Translations under genes and position numbers: made by a program
Shown: piece by piece, positions 45,510 through 54,870 of the stretch
How the letters are laid out: each line of letters begins with the position of its first letter
How positions within the stretch are numbered: position 1 is the first letter of the stretch
NCBI GenBank assembly: GCA_003326205.1
Contig: LWTK01000040.1
Coordinates: 111,157 to 175,156, forward strand
Origin: Nostoc sp. ATCC 43529
GTDB lineage: Bacteria > Cyanobacteriota > Cyanobacteriia > Cyanobacteriales > Nostocaceae
Direction: 5' to 3'
DNA: 64,000 bases
The notes under the pieces: model-generated
What the model saw: the letters and a program-made list of their open reading frames with translations, nothing else
Told to the model about the DNA's origin: nothing
Database searches by the model: none

Positions 45510-48500
45510 ATGGTGCAACCGCTAACCGTTTTAATCATCGATGATTCTCCTGAAGACCGACAGGTTTATTGTCGCTATCTTTTGCAAGACCAAGAACACA
45601 GTTACACAATTCTCGAAGCAGAATTGGGAGAAGAAGGGTTGGCATTATGTCAACAGTTGCAACCTGAGGGGATTTTATTAGACTTTCTGCTGCCAGACAT
45701 GGATGGACTGGAATTTTTAGCAGAATTACGGCAGCAGTCAAAGGGAACTATGCCAGCTGTAATTATGTTAACAGGATATGGCAACGAGTCTGTAGCTGTC
45801 CAGGCGATGAAAGGCGGTGTCCAAGATTATCTCATCAAGGGACAGACAACAGCAGAACGTTTGCGTTCTACTGTCTACTCAGCAATTAAAAACACTCAGT
45901 TACGCCAGCAACTACAATGCAGCGAAGAACGTTTTCGCACGTCAGTGGAAAATATGCTCGACTGTTTTGGCATTTACTCAGCCATTCGTAACGACACGGG
46001 TGAAATACTTGATTTTTGTGTTGATTATGTAAATGCCGCAGCTTGTGAATTTACACGGATGAATAAGGAGGAACAGCTGGGCAAAGGACTGTGCGACATC
46101 CTCCCGAACTTTCGAGCAAGTGACTTGTTTGATGACTGTTGCCAAGTTGTAGAAACGGGTAATCCTTTGGCAAAAGAATCACTCATCTTCACTTCCAATT
46201 TTGATAGCAACCAGCTACTAACCAAAACCATCGATATTCGCATCAGTAATATGGGAGATGGTTTTGTTGCTTCTTGGCGGGATGTAACTGAGAAATACCA
46301 AGCACAACAACGATTGCGCTCAAGTCAGCAGTTTATCGAACGCATTGCCGAAACTACTCCAGGAATCTTGTATGTTTACGACTTAGTGAAACACCAGAGT
46401 GTCTATGTTAATAGCCAGGTTAGTACATTGCTTGGGTATACCCCAGAGCAAATTCAACAAATGGGAACACAGTTCTTACCCACGCTGATGCATCCTGAGG
46501 ATTTAGCTCGATTTCCAAGTGTATTCCAAGAACTTGGCTCAAGTGAAGATAACAACATCGTGGAAAATGAATATCGGATGCGACACGCCAATGGAGAATG
46601 GCGTTGGTTTTGTAGTAGAGATACGATATTCACCAGAAATCCTGACGGTTCCCCAGGCCAAATCATTGGTACAACCTTTGACATTACAGAACGCAAGCAA
46701 ACTGAGGAACAGCTACGTTTGAGCAACGAACGTTTCCAATTAGCAGCGGCGGCGGTTAATTGCCTAATTTATGACTGGGATTTAGTAAACGACAAAATTG
46801 AGAGAACTGAAGGACTAACTAAAATTTTGGGTTACTCGTTAGAGGAGATACCAAAAACCCATCAATGGTGGAAAGAGCAAATTCATCCAGAGGATAGAGA
46901 GCGATTAAACGCTCAGTTCCACAGTATTATCTCTGCCAATCAAAATCACTATAGCGTTGAATATCGCGCACGACATAAAGACCAAGAATATCGATATGTA
47001 CTCGATCGGGGGGTAATTACACGAGATGCTAATGGCCGGGTAATTAGGACAGTGGGTAGTACGACAGATATTAGCGATGCCTATCGGCAAGCTAGGCAAC
47101 GCAAACTTGCTGAAGTCGCTTTGCAAGAAAGTGAAGCTAAGTTCCGTCGCATTGTTGAATCTAATATAGTTGGCATTTATTTCGGTGACTTCAACGGTGA
47201 AATTTATGAAGCAAATGACGCTTTCTTAGAAACCTTCGGTTACACTCGCGAAGATTTAGCAGGCGGAATCATCCGCTGGAATTCGATGACACCACCAGAA
47301 TATCAAACCCTCGATCGCCAAAAAATTCAAGAACTGGAAGTCTCTGGTGTTTGCACTCCTTTCGAGAAGGAATATCTTCACAAAAATGGGAGTCGAATTC
47401 CAGTTTTACTGGGAATTGCCCGGATAGAAAGCATAAAGGACAACGGTTATAGCGTCTGTTTCGTTCTCGACCTCACCCAACGCAAACGCACTGAAATCGC
47501 ACTGCGCCAAAGTGAGGAACGCTACCGCTACTTATCCAATGCCATGCCACAGCTTGTCTGGATCTGCAATGCTCAGGGCGAATGCGAATATGTCAACGAA
47601 CGCTGGTATGAATTTACTGGGCAACGGGCTGAAGATGCGATGGGCTTTGGCTGGACAAAAGTTATCCATCCAGAGGACACTGAAGCAGCTATGGCAGGAT
47701 GGACTCAAGCCTTGCAAACAGGAGAATACCAACAGGAAATCCGCTATCAAAAACGCGATGGTAGCTCTTGTTGGCATTTAGTACGAGGTGTGCCCATCAA
47801 GAACGAACAAGGAAGTATCATCCAGTGGTTTGGCACGAGTACAGATATTGACGATCGCAAACACTTAGAAGCCGAACGCAACCAACTTTTGCAACTAGAG
47901 CAAGCCGCCCGCGCCCAAGCTGAAGCTGCTAACCGCAGTAAAGATGAGTTTGTGGCAATGGTTTCCCATGACCTGCGCTCTCCACTCAATGCCATTCTCG
48001 GCTGGGTACAACTCCTGCGGACTCCCAAATTCGATGCAGCCAACCTCGCTAAGGCTCTGGAGACTATCGAACGCAATGCCAGGTCTCAAGAAAAACTCCT
48101 GGAAGATTTGCTGAATATGTCTCGCATCCTCCAAGGTAAGCTACAGCTTGAGGTCACCCAAGTGAATCTGGGAGTAGTTGTAGGCGCAGCAATTGAAACT
48201 GCTTATCCATCCGCCAATGCCAAAAATATTCGTTTAGAGTCGAAAATTGACAGGTCAATTTCTCCAATTTCCGGCGATATCAATCGTTTGCTGCAAATCA
48301 TCGGCAATTTACTCGCCAATGCTATTAAATTCACCCCTTCAGGAGGTCAAATAGAAATTAGTTTGTTTCGCAATGGCTCTCATGCCGAAATTTCAGTCAG
48401 CGATACAGGCATTGGTATTAGCCCGGAGTTTCTGCCCTACGTTTTTGAACGCTATCATCAAGGACATTCCACTCACAAACAAGCTGGCTTGGGGCTGGGT

Positions 48501-48611
48501 TTAGCCATCGCCCGTCATCTTGTCGAATTACATGGCGGCTCGATTCAAGTTGCTAGTCCTGGTATTGGACAAGGAGCTACTTTTTCCATCAAGTTGCCGT
48601 GTAAAAATTAA
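45510..48611 (+). CDS. Hybrid sensor kinase: receiver, multiple PAS, HisKA, HATPase
   Basis: 1033 residues starting 2 nt after the RcpB-like gene. Order: N-terminal receiver (Asp in ILLDFLLPDMDG), then about five PAS/PAC modules (about residues 140-790, for example YTPEQIQQMGTQFLPTLMHPE and LGYSLEEIPKTHQWW), a coiled linker, HisKA (FVAMVSHDLRSPLNAILG, about residue 815) and HATPase (NLLANAIKFTPSGG, DTGIGISPEF, GLGLGLAIARHL). It probably takes the signal from the phytochrome or its regulator at the receiver and adds further inputs through the PAS domains. Ligands are unknown. Confidence 0.93.
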   Translation: MVQPLTVLIIDDSPEDRQVYCRYLLQDQEHSYTILEAELGEEGLALCQQLQPEGILLDFLLPDMDGLEFLAELRQQSKGTMPAVIMLTGYGNESVAVQAMKGGVQDYLIKGQTTAERLRSTVYSAIKNTQLRQQLQCSEERFRTSVENMLDCFGIYSAIRNDTGEILDFCVDYVNAAACEFTRMNKEEQLGKGLCDILPNFRASDLFDDCCQVVETGNPLAKESLIFTSNFDSNQLLTKTIDIRISNMGDGFVASWRDVTEKYQAQQRLRSSQQFIERIAETTPGILYVYDLVKHQSVYVNSQVSTLLGYTPEQIQQMGTQFLPTLMHPEDLARFPSVFQELGSSEDNNIVENEYRMRHANGEWRWFCSRDTIFTRNPDGSPGQIIGTTFDITERKQTEEQLRLSNERFQLAAAAVNCLIYDWDLVNDKIERTEGLTKILGYSLEEIPKTHQWWKEQIHPEDRERLNAQFHSIISANQNHYSVEYRARHKDQEYRYVLDRGVITRDANGRVIRTVGSTTDISDAYRQARQRKLAEVALQESEAKFRRIVESNIVGIYFGDFNGEIYEANDAFLETFGYTREDLAGGIIRWNSMTPPEYQTLDRQKIQELEVSGVCTPFEKEYLHKNGSRIPVLLGIARIESIKDNGYSVCFVLDLTQRKRTEIALRQSEERYRYLSNAMPQLVWICNAQGECEYVNERWYEFTGQRAEDAMGFGWTKVIHPEDTEAAMAGWTQALQTGEYQQEIRYQKRDGSSCWHLVRGVPIKNEQGSIIQWFGTSTDIDDRKHLEAERNQLLQLEQAARAQAEAANRSKDEFVAMVSHDLRSPLNAILGWVQLLRTPKFDAANLAKALETIERNARSQEKLLEDLLNMSRILQGKLQLEVTQVNLGVVVGAAIETAYPSANAKNIRLESKIDRSISPISGDINRLLQIIGNLLANAIKFTPSGGQIEISLFRNGSHAEISVSDTGIGISPEFLPYVFERYHQGHSTHKQAGLGLGLAIARHLVELHGGSIQVASPGIGQGATFSIKLPCKN

Positions 48612-48842
48612 AAATTTATAGTTTGATTTATATTTTGAACTTGGCATTAATCAAAATAGTTATAGCAGTAGCCAATAATAACCAAGAATTTTAATATATC
48701 AAAAAAGCCTGTAATTAGTCAACTCCTCAAACAGACTAAATTCGTTGTTTTATTGAGAATTATTCGCATAGATTTAACACAACTTAATTAAATTGATAAA
48801 TTTTATGAACTTTTGGCACTGAAATTCAGAAGGTATATAGTG
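48612..48842. other. Spacer, nothing recognised
   Basis: AT-rich region between convergent genes. No clear hairpin terminator seen. Confidence 0.3.
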
Positions 48843-49340
48843 TTATTCCATGATTTCATTACTTGCTGATACGCCTGGATAAAAGCGATCGCTAATAATA
48901 TTCTCCAATGAATATAAACATTGTTGCGGAAAAATTGACAGGGGTAAATTTGTTTCTCCTGATGCTAAATCTCTAGCATTTTCATAAGCTTCCGGGAGTA
49001 ATTCTGCCAAATAAGACTTGAAACTAGGATTTTCATTCAACAACTTCAGAGTTTCCCGCCTTTGCACGCGAATTGTAGCTAACCAACTCCGACTATGTTG
49101 TTCTGGTTGATATTCCCACTTCAGCAAATGTCCAATTAAGACACCAAGGCGATTTCTCAATTCTTGGCGTTCTTTTCTACCCCAAGATTCAATTTCCTCA
49201 ATCAAATTTGACAAATCTAATTGATTCCATTGGTGATGGCGCAACAAGTTAGCCTGTTGTTGAGTCCAGGCATAAAAATCAGCTTCATAGAGGTTTTGGT
49301 TTGCACTTTTCGCTGTTTGCCCTATTTCTGGCGTCTGCAT
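48843..49340 (-). CDS. DUF29 family protein
   Basis: 165 residues from ATG 49340 (MQTPEIGQTAKSANQN). YEADFYAWTQQQANLLRHHQ, LDLSNLIEEIESWGRKERQE and LRNRLGVLIGHLLKWEYQPE are hallmarks of DUF29, a helical family expanded in cyanobacteria without known role. The frame is open further to 49472, but that part overlaps guaA and lacks the family's start. It is downstream of guaA on the same strand. Confidence 0.87.
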   Translation of the reverse strand: MQTPEIGQTAKSANQNLYEADFYAWTQQQANLLRHHQWNQLDLSNLIEEIESWGRKERQELRNRLGVLIGHLLKWEYQPEQHSRSWLATIRVQRRETLKLLNENPSFKSYLAELLPEAYENARDLASGETNLPLSIFPQQCLYSLENIISDRFYPGVSASNEIME

Positions 49341-49428
49341 GGTGGAATCAAAACCTGGCGATGTTTTCCCAATTTTAGTATTTAGTGAAAGGGAAAGAAA
49401 ACTCATCTTCCCCTTCCCAAAAACTAAA

Positions 49429-51051
49429 TTATTCCCACTCGATGGTTCCAGGCGGCTTGGAGGTGATGTCATAAACCACTCGATTCACGCCTTTGACTTC
49501 ATTCACAATCCGAGTGGAAATTACTTCCAGGACATCGTAAGGCACTCTTGCCCAATCAGCAGTCATGCCATCTTCACTAGTGACAATCCGCAAAACGATG
49601 GGGTAAGCGTAGGTACGTTGATCTCCCATAACGCCAACGCTACGAATTGGCAGTAACACTGCAAATGCTTGCCAAAAGCTATGATACAAGCCGCGTTGGT
49701 TAATTTCTTGCCGCACGATTAAATCGGCATCGCGCAAAATATTTAAGCGTTCGGCGGTGACTTCACCGAGAATCCGAATTGCTAAACCGGGCCCTGGGAA
49801 AGGTTGGCGTTGGACAATTTCTTCTGGTAAACCAATGGAACGCCCAACTTTGCGGACTTCATCTTTAAATAATTTCCGTAGTGGTTCCACTAATTTAAAT
49901 CTTAAGTCTTTGGGCAAACCACCGACGTTGTGATGGCTCTTAATTTTCACCGCTACCCGTTCGCCAGTTTGGGGATCGACGTTGGTATCAGCAGATTCGA
50001 TGACATCTGGATAAAGAGTTCCTTGAGCCAGATAGTCAAAGTGACCGAGACGTTTGGATGTTTCTTCAAATACCCGAATGAATTCGTGTCCGATGCGGCG
50101 ACGTTTTTCTTCGGGATCTGTGACATCCGAAATAGTAGCTAAAAAGCGATCGCGAGCATTCACATATTCTACAGGAATATGAAACTGCTCTTGGAACAGC
50201 TTCATCAATCGCTCTGGCTCGTACTTCCGCATAAAGCCTTGGTCGATAAACACACAAGTCAGTTGCTCGCCAATGGCTTTATATAACAAGAAGGCCAAAG
50301 TCGAAGAATCCACACCCCCAGACAATGCCAACAACACCCGCTTTTCACCAACTCTGGCGCGAATTTCCCGAATTGCTTCTTCTACAAACGCCGCTGTTGT
50401 CCAAGTAGGTTCGCAATCGCAGATATGGTAGACAAAATTCCGAATTAATGCTAGTCCGCCAACTGAATGCACTACCTCTGGATGAAACTGCACGCCATAA
50501 AGTTTCCTTTCGTGGTCGGCAATGGCAGCACAGGGGGTATTTTCTGTATGCGCCAGCAATTCAAACCCTGGTGGCATTTGGGTAACTGAGTCTCCGTGAC
50601 TCATCCACATGGTGGTACCGTCTTCAACGTTGGTGAGCAAATCTGTGGGATCGTCTATATATAATGATGCTTTGCCATATTCGCCCCGGTCAGCCTTTGC
50701 CACTTCCCCACCGAGTTGATTCACCATCAGCTGCATCCCATAGCAAACACCCAAGATGGGTATGCCCAAATTCCAGATTTCTGGGTCACAATGGGGAGCT
50801 TTATCGCCATAAACCGAACTAGGCCCGCCAGAAAGGATAATTCCCTTAGGATTGAGTTGGCGCAAATGTGCAGAACTAGTGCGATAAGACAAAACTTCAG
50901 AGTATACTTGAGTCTCGCGGATGCGACGGGCTATCAGCTCGGAATATTGGGAGCCGAAGTCCAAAATCACAATCAATTGCCGATTCAGCTGCCCAAAGTT
51001 TTCTAATGTTTGGGGAGCTTGTTCTGTTGGTAGAGACACCGCTGTATTCAT
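49429..51051 (-). CDS. guaA: GMP synthase (glutamine-hydrolysing)
   Basis: 540 residues. Converts XMP to GMP with glutamine and ATP. The N-terminal class I amidotransferase has the Cys nucleophile in GVCYGMQLMVNQLGGEV and the His/Glu in VQFHPEVVHS. The central ATP pyrophosphatase has LSGGVDSSTLAFLLYKA, and the C-terminal dimer domain ends in PPGTIEWE. Full length. Confidence 0.97.
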   Translation of the reverse strand: MNTAVSLPTEQAPQTLENFGQLNRQLIVILDFGSQYSELIARRIRETQVYSEVLSYRTSSAHLRQLNPKGIILSGGPSSVYGDKAPHCDPEIWNLGIPILGVCYGMQLMVNQLGGEVAKADRGEYGKASLYIDDPTDLLTNVEDGTTMWMSHGDSVTQMPPGFELLAHTENTPCAAIADHERKLYGVQFHPEVVHSVGGLALIRNFVYHICDCEPTWTTAAFVEEAIREIRARVGEKRVLLALSGGVDSSTLAFLLYKAIGEQLTCVFIDQGFMRKYEPERLMKLFQEQFHIPVEYVNARDRFLATISDVTDPEEKRRRIGHEFIRVFEETSKRLGHFDYLAQGTLYPDVIESADTNVDPQTGERVAVKIKSHHNVGGLPKDLRFKLVEPLRKLFKDEVRKVGRSIGLPEEIVQRQPFPGPGLAIRILGEVTAERLNILRDADLIVRQEINQRGLYHSFWQAFAVLLPIRSVGVMGDQRTYAYPIVLRIVTSEDGMTADWARVPYDVLEVISTRIVNEVKGVNRVVYDITSKPPGTIEWE

Positions 51052-51284
51052 GACGGGGAGAATTATGTCTGTGAAGGATAAATTGATGCCCTGGGATCTT
51101 TCTAGCTTGATGCTATTATTCAGCCTGGGCAGGCTGATAATGGTATAAGGAGCCTTGACAAACGCGTATTTATATGCGTTTATCTATTTCCTGAGTCGGA
51201 GATGGTATTAGAAGGATAAACTTACCCGAAAGTGATTACTTAAAAGATTATTTATGTGAATTGTTTACGATTATTCATAATAAG

Positions 51285-52457
51285 TTAACATAATTTTCCC
51301 ATTAACAAACCAGCAGTTTTACTCTTCACGATAATTTTGCGATCGCGGTCGAAGAGTATAGAGCCACAGACTGTAACTTCTGTGCCCCTTTGGCTGTGGC
51401 TTTGGATGTATTCTTGGGAACGGACATCAATAGTTTCGGCGATCGCACCGTAAACTTGATTTACCCAATCCCTGCCTGTGGAAGTGTCTAGGGATCGTAA
51501 GTATTTTAATGCGGCTTCGGCGGTAGGGCTGTGAAATACAGCTTGGATATCTGATGATTGCAAACCAGCGATCGCGCAGTGGGCTGCTAAAATTTCCCGG
51601 CGTCCATCAGCTAGGTGGTGATGGGTGTGAAAAATCCCGCCTGCTAACTTCATCAGCTTCCCGTGATAGCCAAATAATAAGATTTCTTTTACACCTAGCG
51701 CATCAGCTTCTACTAGCATTGGCCCAAGCCAGTTGGCGGTTTTCACCAATTGTTCGGGATTAATCCCTAGCTGACGCGCTAAATCTAGCCCATTCTCGCC
51801 AATACAAAATACCAAACTCTCAAAACGACTGGCTTTATTTTCTAAATCGGCTCGAAAAGCTGCAAGTTGGTCGGGAGTACTCAAAGGTTGAGAAATGCCA
51901 GTGGTGCCTAAAAGGGAAAGTCCTTCAACCACACCAAAAGCAGAATTGGAAGTGCGAACAGCAAGCGATCGCCCTTCGGGTAAAATAATCGTCACCGTAA
52001 TTTTTTCACCCGGTGCTAACATTCGTTGTAAATTTTCTTGCAACAGCCTTCGAGCATAGGCATAAATAGCCGGCTTATCGTCAGCATTGGCCTGTCTGCC
52101 AATTCCTTCCCCACCCTTAATAATTACCGCCTCTTCCACCGCAGACGAAAATAATAATTTCTCCGCGTCCCCGTGTCCCCGTGTCCCCGCGTCCTCTTTT
52201 CCTCGCCATTCCACCATTGCCCAAATCGGTGTATCTTTGGTCAGGTCAAGATTATCACCAGGATCGCTGCGGGTGATTGCCAAAGCGATATTTTCAGATA
52301 GTCCGGCTACCTGTTCGATTGGAATTTCTGCTATTTGGTTTGGTTCAATGAGATCTATCGATGCTAGAGTTAGGGCTTGGCGATCGCGTAACCAGTGTAA
52401 AGCAGCAACGGCCGCAGCACAGGCAAAGACTGGGAGTGTGTATCCAGAACGGGACAT
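51285..52457 (-). CDS. cbiD: Cobalt-precorrin-5B C1-methyltransferase CbiD
   Basis: 390 residues. Catalyses C1 methylation in the anaerobic cobalamin pathway. Family landmarks: SGYTLPVFACAAAVAALHWL near the start, ITRSDPGDNLDLTKDTPIWA, TGISQPLSTPDQLAAFRADL and HHLADGRREILAAHCAIAGL. Residues about 89-106 (DAGTRGHGDAEK) are encoded by a GGGGACACGGGGAC-type repeat (about 52165-52200) and form a likely in-frame insertion. The enzyme should remain functional. It precedes guaA on the same strand with 233 bp between. Confidence 0.92.
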   Translation of the reverse strand: MSRSGYTLPVFACAAAVAALHWLRDRQALTLASIDLIEPNQIAEIPIEQVAGLSENIALAITRSDPGDNLDLTKDTPIWAMVEWRGKEDAGTRGHGDAEKLLFSSAVEEAVIIKGGEGIGRQANADDKPAIYAYARRLLQENLQRMLAPGEKITVTIILPEGRSLAVRTSNSAFGVVEGLSLLGTTGISQPLSTPDQLAAFRADLENKASRFESLVFCIGENGLDLARQLGINPEQLVKTANWLGPMLVEADALGVKEILLFGYHGKLMKLAGGIFHTHHHLADGRREILAAHCAIAGLQSSDIQAVFHSPTAEAALKYLRSLDTSTGRDWVNQVYGAIAETIDVRSQEYIQSHSQRGTEVTVCGSILFDRDRKIIVKSKTAGLLMGKLC

Positions 52458-52615
52458 TTTTTAAATTTAAAAGTCAAAATAATTCTTCAAAAATAAAGAC
52501 AGTTTTAGATAGTAATTTAGACCACAAATGTAGTTTACTTCCTTCAGGGTAGCGTTCCCGTTCACCTCCCGAACTCAACAAAGAAACTAAATACGGTCAG
52601 CGTGCAACAGGCTTG
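52458..52615. other. Spacer, no riboswitch seen
   Basis: I looked for a cobalamin riboswitch (B12 box) upstream of cbiD and found none. Confidence 0.4.
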
Positions 52616-52966
52616 TTAGACTGTGTTTACTTTGCTGAGTTCGACGCGACCGTTTTCAAATACTTGCACCATTAGCTGATAACCCTCCATCAGGGACATC
52701 CCAACGAGTGGTTCTGAATCAGCCTCATCGACCGGGATTGTCAGAATATCTCCATCCCAAACTAAAACTGCTTCATAGACATTGAAAACACATTCACTCC
52801 CATCTCCGAGAATGGCTCGTCCTCGCCTCTTCCATCTTAGATTCAACTGAGCGATAAAATCTGGAGGCAATGAAAGCCAACCGTTAAAGCCTGTGTCTAC
52901 GATCGCATCTTGTGTGTAAATTTTCCCACTTGAGCCACAGATTGAAATTGAAATAATCGGTTCCAA
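52616..52966 (-). CDS. Retroviral-like aspartyl protease (clan AA) protein
   Basis: 116 residues. AIVDTGFNGWLSLPPDFIAQ is the single-domain aspartyl protease motif (D-T-G then hydrophobic). The strands GRAILGDGSECVFNVYEAVL and PLVGMSLMEGYQLMVQVFEN complete the half-fold, so it should act as a homodimer. It overlaps the end of the upstream hypothetical gene by 70 nt in another frame. Such two-gene units recur in cyanobacteria, and their role is unknown. Confidence 0.8.
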   Translation of the reverse strand: MEPIISISICGSSGKIYTQDAIVDTGFNGWLSLPPDFIAQLNLRWKRRGRAILGDGSECVFNVYEAVLVWDGDILTIPVDEADSEPLVGMSLMEGYQLMVQVFENGRVELSKVNTV

Positions 52967-53262
52967 ATCCGCGTTAACGATTCCGGCGATCGTACGGCTT
53001 TTTTCGTGCGTCCGCCGAATCGACGAACATAGCGAGAACCAATGCGGACAATCCAGATTTGCGCGTCTGGGTAACGGGCTTCGAGGCGATCGCAGGCTGC
53101 GATTTCACTTGCATCGACTTCAAAAGCTCCGGTTTCGATATCGATCGCCACAATCTTACCATGATTACCTGCTTCAACCTGTGAGCGCACCTGAGATTCA
53201 TAAATCTCATCGCCACGTCGAGCGAATTCTTCTTTGCTGTAGCGGGGTTGGTGAACTGTCAT
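52897..53262 (-). CDS. Hypothetical protein partnered with the aspartyl protease
   Basis: 121 residues. MTVHQPRYSKEEFARRGDEI, IVAIDIETGAFEVDASEIAA and PDAQIWIVRIGSRYVRRFGG are the recurring blocks of this cyanobacterial family. It probably ends functionally near the FGGR stretch; the last 25 residues run over the start of the protease gene and may come from a frameshift that lengthened the frame. It is the first gene of the two-gene unit. Confidence 0.7.
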   Translation of the reverse strand: MTVHQPRYSKEEFARRGDEIYESQVRSQVEAGNHGKIVAIDIETGAFEVDASEIAACDRLEARYPDAQIWIVRIGSRYVRRFGGRTKKAVRSPESLTRIWNRLFQFQSVAQVGKFTHKMRS

Positions 53263-53716
53263 ACAAATAGCCTCGCTCTCACGCCTCTAATTTTTCTACT
53301 TTATGACTACAATTTAGACCTTATCTTTAATCAGATGGGTCAGATAACTGTTCGACTTGCGCCTACCAAGCTATCCGACCTGGTTTTATTTTCGGACAAA
53401 GTTATCTCTGTCGCCGGAACAGGTCTGGACTCTTCTGGGTACGCCCGAACAGTTCCCATTGTCCGTAGAAGAGTGCTGGAAAAACCGAACACACAACCCG
53501 AAAACCGGTATGCATAACTTTGCCGAAATCAATTGGAAGCATAAGCACGTAAAAACGGCAATCTTATGGTTCCACCGACAAGATAAGCTTTTGAGACAAT
53601 CTTGCCCCTGGTGACAGCTTCGCTATATCTACGCCATGTAGTCAAGTGGATGCAATCACTAACAGAGTTTATTGCTATAATTTTTTTCTACTTACTACCT
53701 TGAGAAAAAATTATTT
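53263..53716. other. Intergenic region with non-supported open frames
   Basis: 454 bp. Two overlapping plus-strand frames (53248-53517 and 53357-53614) have no recognisable similarity and no good ribosome site. They might be remnants of a mobile element but I cannot support that. Confidence 0.4.
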
Positions 53717-54376
53717 ATGAAACAAACAATTGTAGCTTTTAGTACTCTGCTAACTGCAACCCTTGCAATGACTAATGTTGTTTATGCTGATGAGCAAGCT
53801 GATAAGCAATCAATTATTAAAGCTTATCGTACTATGAATGCAGCAGTTGAGCGTAAGGATATTAATCAAGCATATGCTAACCATGCACCTGAATATACCT
53901 TGATCAGGCAGAACGGAAAGTTAATAAATCTAGAACAATTGCGCCAAATGGCGCAGCAGAATTTTAAAACCATACGCCAAATTAACGTACACCATGAGAT
54001 CCAACAAATCCAAATTAATGGGCAAACTGCGACAGTAATTAGTATTGCGTATACAAGCGCAATTATTTCAAACCCGAAAAATCCTCAAGTTCCTATACCT
54101 TTCTCATCAGTAAGTCAATATCAAGATATCTGGAAACGAACTCCGGGTGGATGGAAAGCTATAAGCACCAACGTTTTGCAGGAAAACGTTGCTAGAGGAC
54201 AACAGTCATCTCAAGTAAACCGACAGAATTTTACTCCTGAACAACGGCAATTACTTGATCAACAACAAATGATGCTCTGGAACCAGAGGTTAAGAGATAT
54301 GGAAATGCAAAGAAATATGTTCAACTGCATGAATGGTCTTGGTTACAATTGTGGGAATAGCATAATAACTCCATAA
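53717..54376 (+). CDS. Exported NTF2-like (SnoaL/DUF4440-type) protein
   Basis: 219 residues. Signal peptide with likely cleavage near VVYA-DEQA. Mature part: helical start KQSIIKAYRTMNAAVERKDI followed by an NTF2-fold sheet (HEIQQIQINGQTATVISIAY, WKRTPGGWKAIS). The last 60 residues are Gln/Arg/Met-rich (RQLLDQQQMMLWNQRLRDME). Likely binds a small ligand or is a periplasmic stress protein. No partner is visible. Confidence 0.78.
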   Translation: MKQTIVAFSTLLTATLAMTNVVYADEQADKQSIIKAYRTMNAAVERKDINQAYANHAPEYTLIRQNGKLINLEQLRQMAQQNFKTIRQINVHHEIQQIQINGQTATVISIAYTSAIISNPKNPQVPIPFSSVSQYQDIWKRTPGGWKAISTNVLQENVARGQQSSQVNRQNFTPEQRQLLDQQQMMLWNQRLRDMEMQRNMFNCMNGLGYNCGNSIITP

Positions 54377-54527
54377 GTAAAATTCAAGAGAAACTCTCTC
54401 CAGAGGTAACTGTTCAAGTTTCTGCTGTGTAGAATAATGCGATCGCGCAGATTTTGGTCTACAAGCAGTTCTAAACAGATACCACAAATAACTTGTTCTT
54501 GCGATCGGCTTACGAATTACGAATTAG

Positions 54528-54824
54528 TTAAACACCCACTTCTAACAATAAAATTCCCATAGCTTCCCAAGAAAGTCCTTGTTGAATATAACGAGGTGCT
54601 TCTGGATTGTAAGGACTAGCCACTCGGTCAATATTGAGAATAATTGCCCCATCTGGCAGAACGGGCACATCTGGATCGAATGCTGTTGGATGCATTAAAG
54701 AACTAGAAAAACCTTTGAAAATAGCAATTGTATCTTGCTCGCCAGCAATTTCTACCGTTACCAGTAAAACTTCTTGGGGGCGTTTAGCGGTATATTGTTC
54801 CAGTCGCTTGCCAATGGAATCCAT
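54528..54824 (-). CDS. Conserved hypothetical protein
   Basis: 98 residues: LEQYTAKRPQEVLLVTVEIA, FKGFSSSLMHPTAFDPDVPV and APRYIQQGLSWEAMGILLLE. Soluble, alpha/beta. I think homologues exist in other cyanobacteria but cannot name a function. Lies 46 bp downstream of the DUF3177 gene on the same strand, a possible two-gene operon. Confidence 0.65.
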   Translation of the reverse strand: MDSIGKRLEQYTAKRPQEVLLVTVEIAGEQDTIAIFKGFSSSLMHPTAFDPDVPVLPDGAIILNIDRVASPYNPEAPRYIQQGLSWEAMGILLLEVGV

Positions 54825-54870
54825 TTTTTGAATTTGAAATTTTCAATTTTGAATTGAAGCACAACGACGA

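Noticed and set aside
52458..52615. Cobalamin riboswitch upstream of cbiD
   Set aside because: No B12 box or matching conserved segments are present.
53248..53614. Possible transposase remnant in two overlapping frames
   Set aside because: The translations carry no motif that I can tie to any transposase family.
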